In this document: piece after piece, positions 11,381-23,044 of the stretch
Layout: each line of letters begins with the position of its first letter
Position numbering within the stretch: position 1 is the stretch's first letter
Source of the DNA: Rotaria sordida
Taxonomy: Eukaryota; Rotifera; Eurotatoria; Philodinida; Philodinidae
Direction of reading: 5' to 3'
NCBI GenBank assembly: GCA_905250125.1
Contig: CAJNOL010000359.1
Coordinates: 62,001-126,000 of the forward strand
DNA: 64,000 nucleotides
The notes under the pieces: generated by a model
Database searches by the model: none
What the model was told of the DNA's origin: nothing
What the model saw: only the letters and a program-made list of their open reading frames with translations
Made by a program: the position numbers and the translations under genes

Positions 11381-14300
11381 TCAATTCTAAACTTGAACGT
11401 GGTAAAAATTTCGAACGAATACATATTCATTCGAAAAAAATACCGAAACTGAATCGAATTATTCAACTTAACAACACATATTCTGATTCTCTAACTGGGA
11501 TGACAACTGACTTTGGAATACTTGAATGAAAGCTAAATATTGAAATTTTCTAATTAAAAAACTATATAATTGATCCAAACTAGATGACGGATTACTAACT
11601 TTAGTTGAGATCAGGACATTGAGATAGAGGATGACTGAAAATAGAAGTTGGTTTACTCCTTTTCCTACTATATGTGTTTCTTTCTCTAAGACGAAGATAA
11701 TTATATCGATGTTAATTATGCAAGTTCAGAAACTACTACTTCCACTGATCGATCAAAAACAAAACATTTTTTTTATAATACCCAAGCCCTAATTTGTACT
11801 GTAGCTCCACTTTGAAGCTTCCAAACTACTCTGAAATCAATTGATTTAGCATATAGGTATACGAAAACCCTAAGCAAAATTTTATGCGAGATATAGATGT
11901 ATTTTACTTATGACAATGAAGGAATTGTTGTTGTTTTTGATTTGAACCGAATCGAGATTTTCTTATTTATTTCGATCTCTGGTTCAAAACTTTTAACGCA
12001 TTAAAATGCGCACTTTTTATGACTTATTTTCTTGTTGTTTGTCTCATTGGATAAGATATGCACAGGTGTTGGATATATCCGTTCATCGTATGTTGAGTTA
12101 TTTCAAGATGAAATCTTGAATTTTGTTCTTGAGTATCGTCATATCTCTTATGTTAAATTTTTCTAATAAATTCGTTTATGTCATACTTGGTTCTTGTCCA
12201 ATACGCTTTTATATATACATATGTTCGCGTTTCGTTTGTTCTATTGTTAGATTTTTGTTCGATTGATAATTTCTTTTCTTTTTCTCTCTCTCTTTCTCTT
12301 TCCTAGTGTCTAAAATTCTTGCAAATATCATATCAAATGTTAGACGAATATATCGAGCTCATTCCTAGAGGGAAAGAACTGAAATCAGACTTTTTTCGAT
12401 TAAAAACTTGAGAGTAAACACTTCATTTTTAAAAATTTTCTATCAATTTTAAATAAAAAAAATCAATCTAACCAAAAACGTCAGAAAAATCAAAATAATT
12501 GGAAAAATTGAAAAAAAATCACTTTTTTTATAATTATGATGGTAGACTCCATCCTTTTCAATGTACGAATAATCTTCTTTTAACCACCAAGTTCTACTTA
12601 CATGCTTGAATTATAAGAAAATATTTAAGATCAAAACACAAGACATTGAAAACCAGACTTTTTTCAATAATTGTTTTTTGGATCTATTTTTGATTTAAAA
12701 TTGGCAAAAAATTTAAAAAGATCACCTCTTTTATTGTTTCAATGTCAAATAAAATAAAATAGTGTTGTTGCAAAACTTTCGTTTTCTAATATTTTTAATT
12801 GTATAATTATCGTTTTTATAGTTTATTTATTCTTTTTATGAAATCATTTTAATCGTTTGAATAATTTAGATAGGTTTTTTTTTGTTTATTTGTACATATA
12901 TTTATGGTTGTTTAGAGTTAAATATTATAATAGAATGATATCAATCAATTTTCTCAGTGACAAAAACGGATGGTTAATCACAAATAATTCTGTTCTTCTT
13001 GAAAACTTGCAATCATTTGGTAAAAAAATATTCAAAAATAGATTTGAGGTCTTCTATCACTATTGAAGATATTAAAATAAAATATAATTAGATTTATATA
13101 TATATATGTATCACAGAGTGACCAAAACCTAGTTTATAATGTTTAAACTCCACTTCATCCTTCTTTCTAGACATATATCAAACTCAAAATTTTTGGATCA
13201 AAATCACAGCAACTTGATCTAATCCACTCAAGTCAAATGTTGAGGTACGGTAATTGACTGTTTCTGTCATATTGCATTTTCTTTCTTTCCTTTTGCTTTT
13301 TTCTCTTTCATGTTATATTGATTTTTTTTTGTGTTGTCTCCTTTATGAGATGCAGGTGTTGTTTTTACTGTTTTTCTTGTCAGCTGAGTTATTTTTCCCT
13401 CTCTTCATGCTTGCTGTTTTTTTACTACCTTGTTTAAAGTTATAGAGTGTAACGTTGCGTCTGTGTCAATACGAGGTGAAGATTTTACCATAGACAACAT
13501 TCGATCACACATTCATCTTTTTCGATTGTCAGAGTTAGCCACTTAAGAAGTTCTCATACTTTCACAACAGGATCGATTAAATTCGCATAAATTGATAATC
13601 TCAATTTATACTATGTAAAACTTTTATATCCATCAAGATCTACTTGTTTTTCACAAGCAATCTTCAAAACTCACATCAATCTAAAGAAATGTAAACTTGT
13701 TTTTTTCTATTTCTTGACGAGTTGTGTTGTTTTTTCGAAAAAGGATGTAAGTTGTTCGTTTTTTAATTTAATTTTAAATGAAGAGAAATATAATTAATAT
13801 TATTTTTTAGTGTCACAACAGCCATATGAGAAATCAACAAACACTCATAAAATTTTTCCTTGTTATTACTTTCATTTGGTAACAGAATCGTAATATGGTG
13901 TAGACATATCTCGTTTCTTTTTTAAAGAAACTCTTCACCATTGCCTATTACATATTTTCAGTTATCGAGGAAACATCTTCAAATATCTATTTACTTTTGA
14001 ACTGGTATTTAGTGTATCTTATAGATCTTAGTGAATCATGTCTGCAAAACAAAATGAGTTCGTGCCAATAGTTTATATCTGAGAAAATGAAATGCTTTTA
14101 GTGAATTTAGTTTGTTTGATCATACATTTTCAATTTTTGACTTGAAATCTTGTCCATATAAAGATCTTATTTGGACTAGGTTACATAAAACACTTTAGAA
14201 TTTTCAAACGTTTAACTCTCATAGGAACTAAGATCCGAATGAGAAGATACTTTTTGCGAGTAGTGTAGTTCATATGTGCTAAGTTCGGATTCAAAACCAA

Positions 14301-15025
14301 TCGAAACATATGGGAATTTTTCTTCGTAACTGACATAGCAAATAATTTTTTTCGTTATGCATATTTATATAAAGTTAATTGATATGAATCAATTACTAAA
14401 TATACATCGAACTAAGTAACATGTATGTTTTCTTCAACAGACAGGGTCGTTCTTCTCACTATCTTATCCTCATATCGATTAGAAATGCGGTTGTTTTTGG
14501 AATTTGAAAATAAAAGTTCTTACTGTCAATATTAATTGTTATTGGCAAAGGTTCATTGCTGTTGATTGTAAACCTGCATTTTGCATTTAAAGAAAAGATC
14601 TCTTCCTACAATATGTAAGAAAGTTGTGACCAACTATTCATGTGTTGCTTATTTACTACTACATATAACCTTATCGTTCTGTATTAACAAGAAAAAAATT
14701 CGAAGGGTACCTGTAGAAACCAAAACAAAAAAAATAAAAATTTCACAATTCACTATATTTCAGTATGAAATTTTGGATTTTTCCTTTCTAGTATAAATAA
14801 ATCATGACATCTTATAATTATACTCAATTACTAATAAGTTTATCATAGACTTAAGAAATCATTATTACTAATGTAAGTGGGAGTATTTTAATATTTTATC
14901 AAGAAGGAAAGAATGACGATTCGGTTTATTCCTAGACGATAGTCATGTATTGATATTGCGACTTCCTGGGAGAGAAATAGAATCTCTCTTCTAGAAGACT
15001 GTGTTATTTTTAGATGTTCGACCTT

Positions 15026-15045
15026 TATATAATAGCATGCTCAGT
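15026..15045 (+). promoter_or_regulatory. TATA-like box and GCTCAGTA motif of Rel gene 2
   Basis: TATATAA at 15026-15032 lies about 45 bp before the start codon and is followed by GCTCAGTA. Rel gene 5 has TATAAA then GCTCAGTA with similar spacing. The spacing from TATA to TCAGT is shorter than usual for an initiator, so transcript starts are uncertain. Confidence 0.4.
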
Positions 15046-15076
15046 ACAGTCTAGACTACAATTTTGATCTGAATCG

Positions 15077-16433
15077 ATGGCTCAATTGAATTTACCACTT
15101 CATATAATTGCTCAACCAAAAGTATCACATCGTGAAAGATATTTATGTGAAATAGATCGTACTCGTAACCAAGCACAACGTTTTATTCGTGCTGAAACTA
15201 ATCCGTATCATTTAGACTATCCAACAGTAGAAGTAAATAAAATATAAAATCTATTTTTCTGTTCATTTATTTCTAACATGATTGTTAACTAGATACCGAA
15301 CCACTGGGATAGTCAAAGTTTATATATTCGTGTAACTTTAGTCACTGTACCCAGCGAACAAGTGCCTGTAACATGCATACATCCTTATCCAATTGATACT
15401 TCAGAAATAAATGTTATAAAAGATGCAGTAAGAAATACACTTTATTTTCCAATATCAGAGGAAGAGTTAACGAATGGTCGCAAGAGGTAAAATGAATAAA
15501 TAAAAACGCTTTCTAAATAATTTCCTTGATTATTTTGTCGATTTTAGTTTTCGAATTACTCGTAGAAAATTAACTCTACCTGACTTAAGAAATTATGGAC
15601 AATTGCGTCTTTTGAAGGAAGGTAATGAAATAAATTAAAACAAAAAAAGTCTTATTAAATAATTTGTTTCGATTGTATAGATGAAAAAGATTTTCCACGT
15701 ACAGAAAATCCGCATGATGTTCGAAGAGTAATCGATACTTATCAATTAGGAAAATCGCAATTACTTTTTTCTATAGCTCAACTAGTTCAGGATGATCTAT
15801 TACCAATTATCTATGACGTCACATCTGTACTTTCTCATATAATGACTGCTATTACAGCAACACATATAAAAAATCCCGAATCATTTGTTAGATGTGTACC
15901 AAAGAAAGGTCGTTGGAGTGGTGGTGATAATATTTTAATGGTTATTCCAAAACTTGATAAAAGAAAAAGTAATTGATTATTATTCTTTTTTGTTTATTAT
16001 TGTTCAAATAAATCTTTTATTTTTTCTTTTCTAGCATGTCAAGTATATTTTGAAGGTTCGTCATCAAATGAGAAAAGTCAGATTAATATCGAATTTGTTG
16101 ATATGAAAACAATTGCATTTACAACTCCACCATGTCCTATACAAGCATTTGGAAATCAAAATATAGAAATTCCAATAGTTGTTAGTCAAAGTGGTGAAGA
16201 AATTGCACGTGTTAATTTTCTATATCAATCATGTAAATAACTTTGTTTTTTTTCATAGGAAATATAAAAATTTTTCTTTAGGTGATCGATGTTCGAATTG
16301 TGATATTGATGCTATGTTAGAATCTTTCGACTCATCAGACAGTGATGAATTATCTTCAACATTGGATATGTCTTTAGATGAAGCTGATTTTTCTCAGTAC
16401 GATCAGGATCTGTTTTATTATGTAAATTATTAA
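15077..16433 (+). CDS. Rel-homology protein 2: RHD + reduced IPT + acidic tail
   Basis: Six exons (15077-15232, 15293-15486, 15548-15621, 15681-15968, 16035-16232, 16282-16433) join to 353 residues. This is the most canonical recognition loop of the array: 'RERYLCEIDRTRN' about residues 19-31, keeping the redox-type Cys, followed by 'YPTVEIP' where NF-kappaB has 'YPQVKI'. 'IRVTLVTV', 'RKSFRITRRK' and 'YQLGKSQLLFSI' continue the Rel fold. A shortened IPT follows: 'GGDNILMVI', 'CQVYFEG', 'IAFTTPPCP', 'ARVNFLY'. The last exon carries 'CDRCSNC' and a strongly acidic Ser/Asp tail ending in 'YYVNY', suggestive of a transactivation segment. A nuclear dimeric transcription factor is the inferred role. 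Confidence 0.8.
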
Positions 16434-18070
16434 TCTAAACTTATAATTTTCATTTGAATAGATCATGATGTAAAAAGTGAAAAATAACCTTGCCTGATGG
16501 CAAAGTATTCTATACCATGCGAATCGTTTTTCAAAGGTCGAATAAAGCTTTTTTCTATAATACAAAAAAATGTTTTTAATTTTGACATAGCAACTATTCT
16601 TCTGTTTTTTTTACGAAAAATAAAAAATTTTTTGAAGAAATATATACTTGTTCTGTTCTTTGAAACTTCAAGTATATTAATAAAGAATGAATGATTCATA
16701 TTACTTGAATCACTATGTAGGAAGAAAAAAAAACACAGACGATAACAACTTTGAATTTTTCTTCTATAATAACCACTTTTCATTTTCTTTCCCTTTACTC
16801 AAAAGAGTTGAGGTAGGGATATTTCAATAAGTTATTATACAAAAAAAAATCTAATGTCAAAGACATTAATAAATAGAAAATTCACAGAAAACTTAATATA
16901 TTGTTATTCATCAATCCCAATATTCATGTTGATCATGACTCTTATCCAGGGAAATAAATAATGAATCATGTTGACTCATGTGTTATCAAGAAAGTATTAC
17001 ATGTTAAAAAAACATGTGGGCGGAGTCTATAGAAAATTGAAATTTAAAATATAGTTTGAAAATGATTTTAATATGAACAAGAAGATTAAAAATATATTAT
17101 ATTTTATAATTATAAAATATCAATTATCACTTAAATGATTATAATTGATTTATCTGTCTAACATAATCAGGGATGGACGATTTCGATACCAAAAAAAATT
17201 CATACTTCAGATTCCGATATAATTACAAAAAACTGTTGATCCGATTTCGATTACAAAAAAAAAAGCTGATTTTGTCTATCCCTAAATAAGATTGATGTCA
17301 CGTGTGTTAACTATTATATAAGACAAAATAAATATCGAATTAGATATTTAATAAATAAAAATGAAACATTATAATTCTTGTCTAGCTAAATAATTAATCA
17401 TGATTATTTCTAAGTAGAATATTTGAATTTATAAAATCATATCATTTAAAAGAAATAGAATCGTCGACATGACTTATTTACCGGCATTGATGATAGACGA
17501 AAAATGATCCTTTTCTTGCCATGTGATATTCTCTTGTTTTTCTGTCCTTCACATTTTTTTTAAAATAAATATAATCTGACTGAAGCTATTTCGTCTATGC
17601 TAGTGCAAATAAAAGCCTTCAACTCATATAATATTAATGTATTGAAAAAAGAAATTCCTCATCACAACTTATATTGAAATAACTATGAATGATGAATTTA
17701 TTTTTCAAATCTCATCTTTCATTAAAAAGAAAAAGAGAACCGTACATATGATTTACATGACCTTGAAAACATGTACATGTTTACAGATCTGTAGAGTAGA
17801 TTATTTCACGAAGGTTTTGATTGTTTAAACTTTGAGTTCACTAGAGAAAAATATTTTCGATTGAGGGAATGAAAGAATAACACCTATCAACAGAAGAAAA
17901 AGAGGCCAAGTAAACTTGAAAACATCTTCTCTCTTTTTTTTTATTATTATATTCTGTTTTGTTATTGGCTATATTACTCCTACACATCGAACTCAATATA
18001 TTACATAGTTTTAAATATTATACAAAATTTTATTATTATCATTATTGGAATATATTATCAATTAATATTG
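16434..18070. other. Spacer between Rel genes 2 and 3
   Basis: AT-rich, with no supported gene. A short repeat-like passage at about 17165-17285 recalls degenerate 'gatttcgattac' repeats seen elsewhere. Confidence 0.5.
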
Positions 18071-19218
18071 ATGGCACACGGTAATAGATTAAAAAGAAGA
18101 TATTTTTTTTTTGAAATAAAATTTGTTTTAGATTGGAATAAAATTTCTGCAGAAGATGTAGGTTTCGATGAAAACAAATGGGAGGCTTTAATTAATTCTG
18201 ATGAAGTATTTACTGAACAATTTTCAAAATCAATAAATACAATAGATATTTCAAATTTTAATATGAATAAAAAAGATATTGTAAAATTATCAGTAAATAG
18301 TTTTAAAAAATCAACATTTATCGATAGCGATAAATTTATTCATACTGGTCGAACAATGACAATTCTTATTCCACCTTGTTCTAATCAACGTGTTCGATAT
18401 GAAAATGAATGTGAAAAAATACTTCGTTATCTTTCTATTCCAAATAAAAGGACTATGACGATAGAAGTAGATGACAAAAAAAAATTGTTTTTTGTATTAT
18501 TATTTTTAATTTAAATAGATTCCTGATCTTCGTGATACGCTTACTGCTGATGATGCTATTTGGATGCGTATAGCACGTACAACAATTGATCATCGAAAAG
18601 ATAATCTTATTTTTTACCATCCATATCCAACATGGATAAAAGATAAAAATGCTCGAATTCATAAAGGTTCAATTTATATTCAAATAACTAATAGAGATAT
18701 GGAAAATGGTTTTATTGAGTAAATTTTTCTATGAAAATATTACATTGATTACCTTTTTTCTTCTTCTTCTTCTTCTTCTTCTAGAATGGATACTTTAGCA
18801 TTAATTAGACTTAAACAAGATGATTTAGCTCAAATAAATACATTAGGAATTTATTCACGAACTCAACTTAATTTTTTCGGTAAGAAACTAAATAAATCAA
18901 TTGCTTATCTATTTAAATTTTAGATCTACATTCGATAGATATGACAACACCAAAATGTACAAGAGATGAATATAGACTTCGACAATCAATTTTGAACTTT
19001 CAACTTGTTCGAGTTGATCAAAATAATATTGCATATCTTACTGATTGTTTTTGTCAAACAGAATCTATACATGAAACAGAAGGTAAAATTTTTCGTTGTT
19101 TACAATAAAAAGTTATATATAAGTGCTTTTTATAGCAAATGGACAACGACAAATAGACAAATCTCATAAAATGAATACAACTAAATCGAAGATAGTATAC
19201 AAAAAACAAAAAATTTAA
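18071..19218 (+). CDS. Rel-homology protein 3: RHD-N only, basic tail
   Basis: Six exons (18071-18080, 18132-18466, 18519-18718, 18785-18879, 18924-19082, 19136-19218) join to 293 residues. The first exon is only ten bases. An N-terminal extension of about 85 residues precedes the diverged recognition loop 'NQRVRYENECEKI', then 'MTIEIPDLRD', where the array-wide phase-0 intron falls. 'DEYRLRQSILNFQLVRV' takes the place of the conserved 'L.K.QLAFT' element. The protein then stops: there is no IPT domain and no CxxC, only a short Lys-rich tail. The array position and three shared introns support homology, although the Rel core is more diverged than in genes 1 and 2. It could be a decoy or partner subunit (inference). 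Confidence 0.62.
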
Positions 19219-21612
19219 CCAGAAAAAAAAACTATATGAATACTCAATTAATCAGATCTTTAATCGAATAGAATTGATGGGCTCTGTCAATGTACCACTA
19301 GTTATTGACGAAAACAATGCATATGTTAAATAGTGATGCAAAAAAAGTGTTTAATATATTTATTGAATTATTAGAGCTTTTATTTTGATAAAATAAATAA
19401 TTATATAAATGTAATTTTCCCCTCTATATACGTCTATGCGGCAAGATAAATTTTATTTGAAATATCGATATCTATTCCCAATTTATATTTCATTTAGTTT
19501 TTCAACTGTAGAATGTCTCAAAAGTTCGAAGAAAAAAAGAAGCATAAATAATTCTAAAACAATCCAAACGATTTATCCGTGGTTTTTTATGATTTCATGG
19601 GATGCTGGATAAAGTTTTGTTTTGTGTAATTTTATTTGTAGCCAATGTTCAAAATGATTTCATGGAGGTACAGCAAGCAAGTCCACTATTTCAAATATTT
19701 AGACGAAAAAGACATGACATAGATTTTCCTTTGAAATTATTTTGTCATTTCTAAATATTAACTAGTTCTAATCGTTGGTACACGGACAGATAAGCCTGAT
19801 ATATTAAGAAATACAAGAAATTATGATGTGAACAATGTAAAGCTTGAGTGAAATGATATTGGTTTTATTCATACATTGTTGAATAGAGTCTGTTGCGTTA
19901 ATCATGAATATGTAAGTTTCAGACTTTTTATATCGTCTTTTAGGAGAGAAAATTCGGAAATACTCAAAAGATGTTAAAACAGACAACAATGGCTCATTCG
20001 AGAAATATTCAAATTTTTTACTATTTTTATTGACGAAATTTTCCAAACTATATCGTTTTCTTATTCATCTTCTAAAACTGAGTATAAGGGTCATATTTTA
20101 TCGCCTTTAAAGTCAAAGGTCTATCCAATATGCTTGTGTCGAACATTCCTACTAAGATCTACTAATATCCAGCATTGTAAATCTTTCTAGTTGTTTGTAC
20201 GAAAAGAAATGAAGTCAAGTGTCTTACTTCATTATAACGTTTCGAATGTGAGCTTTAACAATATTCATTTCGTTTTGAAAAATTAGGTGACATCCACGAG
20301 AAAATAGAAATTTTTGGTCTAAAGAGCAAAATCCTGTAGAAATTCATTTTGAATTCAGCCATGATGATCATCAGAATACTAGAAAAGATCAAAATGAACG
20401 TCATATTTGAAATCAACTTAAAAGCTGTTAGCACAATCTCTGTGGAGTTAAAATGTGAAAGACGATGAAGCTGTTCTTGGTTTTCACTAGGAGCTTATTT
20501 TAATCTATCTATTTTGCGACACATTTAGGAAACATCCTTTTATTTATTACTCCAAAAACTGGAATCAGCATGTAATTCATATATTACAATAAGACGATCT
20601 TAGTCTGTGTTGTTTGATCGTGAATCAAGAACATCTTGTACAGCAGATGACAGAATTCTAAAGTGTCTATCACGATCTGTGAGAGGGAGGGCGGAAGAAT
20701 GGGTCCAAATTTCTACCGTATATACTTCAATATTCCTTTTGTATCGTGTTTTATAAAATAAGTGCATCGAGTTACATACATTTTATTGAAAATCTTTTTC
20801 CATCAGAAATTTACCTCGAGTGAACCCCCAGATAAAATTTTTCGAAAATGTAATCTCCAGGACGCACAGTCGAATTTCTGGTGAAAAACATTTTCCGATG
20901 AAATTTATTCAGCTTGATGCAGTTTTTTTAAGGTGAATTCGAATATGATGTTCATTTTGCTCTTTTCTGGCAGTCTGGCGATCAAAATGGCTGAACTTAG
21001 GATGAGTCTCTGCAAGGTTGTGCACTTTTAACCGAACATTTCTATTTTGCTCACGAACGTCATCAAGGTTTTAAATTAATTGAATTTTGTTAAAGTCTGT
21101 TTTGACTTCATCTTTCTTAGTGCAAAAAGTTAGATGAATTTGTAAACTTTTGTACTAGCTGACTTTTGTAGGGAAATCACGCATCACAACGTCTGTTAGA
21201 ATCCTGGTGAAAGAGTCGTTCAAACAAGGACGTCCATCAGGAAGTGTGTCAGTACGTTGCGATGTATGTGGAGTTCGACACAACCATACCGAACAGATAT
21301 TTGACTTTAAAATCGATAAAATATGACTGTTCTTCTTAGTTTTACATAGTGAATAAGAAAAAAATTTAACTTTAAAAATTTTCGCAATAAAAATGGTAAA
21401 AATTTTGAATTTTTCTCATATGAATAATTTTTGTGTATTTTAACACTTTTCGAGAACTTCCAAATTTTCTCTTCTGAATGACAATAGAAAAAATTTGAAA
21501 TCTACACATTGATCATCAATACATTAGACTCTATCGAACGATCTAAAAATAAAAGTAGAATTATTTCCATTCGAGATTTGCATTATCCATAACTTAATTT
21601 TATTTGAATCTT

Positions 21613-21822
21613 TCATTTGAATTGCATTGAAATTGTTTCTTCGGGATTCAGTATATAAATATGATCTATTACTTTAACATATTGCGTATGATCAAAATAC
21701 ATACAACCAGTACATTTATTTAAATAATAACGACAAATCGATTGAGATTTATTGATGTGTTGATAACGAAAATTATCAAGCAGAAATTCATTCTTGTTTT
21801 TTGAATATTTTACAATTGACAT
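21613..21822 (-). pseudogene. FLYWCH-type zinc-finger fragment
   Basis: The frame from the ATG at 21822 encodes about 69 residues with 'NEFLLDNFRYQHI', then 'CRYYLNKCTGCMYFD' and 'KVIDHIY'. This resembles a FLYWCH finger (hydrophobic start, Y-x-Y, C...C, terminal His pair), but the usual Trp before the first Cys is missing and the second His is Tyr. FLYWCH fingers in rotifers often belong to MULE transposons or small DNA-binding proteins. It is probably decayed or a stand-alone fragment. The frame extends upstream to 21963 without added similarity. Confidence 0.4.
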
Positions 21823-22933
21823 TTTATAACAATAATAGAATGAGACAAGGCTCAATAAACAAATGAAATTATAATTAATTAAACACTTGTTCGTCTCTAT
21901 AAAGATGATTCTCTTAGCTATGAAGGTAAGCACTAGCGAATCATTAATACCATAAGATTTCACATGTTTACATGCAATTTTTCCTTATTGAAATAAGCGA
22001 TCTGATATTAATTTTGTGTCTTACTTAATTATCAACAAAGGTTCAACTATCGGAACTCATCTTTCATGTCAACTTGATTGTTAGTAAGCATTTTCCAAAC
22101 GATGTGTTTCATGTATTCCCATAGAATAGATGCAAGCTATGCAAAGTCCAATACACATAATGCACAAAAATTTGAATTCCCTGGAAATAGAAATTTACTA
22201 TACTCTTTCGCGAGCAACTGTTTGGCTCCACTCATTTCATATGTTTTTACTTTCGAGCTTCTATAATATGTCCATATTTTTATAAAATCAGTTTCATAAA
22301 AGAATTATAAGAGAACTTTCATGTAGCTATATTTTTTGTAAAGTTGAAATGGCTGTTTTCATGTTACAAACATACGTAACTTAAATTTGATCGTCTATAG
22401 AATTATTCTGAGTATAATGTTAATAAATTCAGACATTTTATCTTAAGTATGCTGAATAAATCTTTAAAGAACATAGGATTAAATGTTTGCAAAATTATGC
22501 AAATTTATTTTTTAAATTTTATTCAAGAGATTTTCATGTTTATTTTTCATTTGAATTTCTAAAACCCTTTGTATACTTCTATAGACAATCGCGGAATCAA
22601 TGTGAATCATTGCAGACATCTTTCTTCTGCATATTATTGCAGTTGGAAATTTCCAACAGTAACAGTATTCATTCTTTTTCTGCCATTTTTTCCTGTTCTT
22701 CCGGATGCTTCTGACGAGAGTATTTAATCATTGTTGCTTGTTGTTTTCTCATCATTTTTTTTTATTCAATACAGCAAATAAAATTCGATAATGTGAGTAA
22801 GAGTCTGTTGTACATGATTAAAATATTTTTCAATGCGTGTGAGACACCTATGCTCTTCATTCAAACACTATAAGATCTTTTTTGTACCAATCCTTTTTTT
22901 TTTACAATTATAAAAAAACAAACACCTAATGAC

Positions 22934-22940
22934 TATAAAA
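22934..22940 (+). promoter_or_regulatory. TATA-like box of Rel gene 4
   Basis: TATAAAA lies about 105 bp before the start codon. Between them a GTAAG (about 22978) and a TTTCAG (about 23020-23025) suggest a 5'-UTR intron. Confidence 0.4.
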
Positions 22941-23044
22941 AGCAGTTGTCTTTTGATGTGTTATATATTTTTTTTTGTAAGTTATCGAAGGAAGAAAAAT
23001 ATCAGTTGTTTTTATTCATTTCAGATTAAAAATAGTCAACAAAT

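Larger units (their letters stand above)
9904..15020. other. Gene-poor AT-rich stretch
   Basis: I see no supported gene. It contains a fold-back element at 11078-11380, a possible orphan first exon at 10550-10618, and long T-rich and A-rich runs. Small open frames here are low-complexity. Confidence 0.5.
19219..23044. other. Spacer between Rel genes 3 and 4
   Basis: It contains one FLYWCH-like fragment (21613-21822, minus) and a short dispersed repeat at about 20410-20465 ('gctgttagcacaatctctgt') resembling 44870-44905. No other gene is supported. Confidence 0.5.

Noticed and set aside
14985..15002. Heat-shock-element-like TTCTAGAAG near Rel gene 2
   Set aside because: Only one clear inverted GAA pair; too weak to call, and no clear kappaB consensus sites were found upstream of the Rel genes either.
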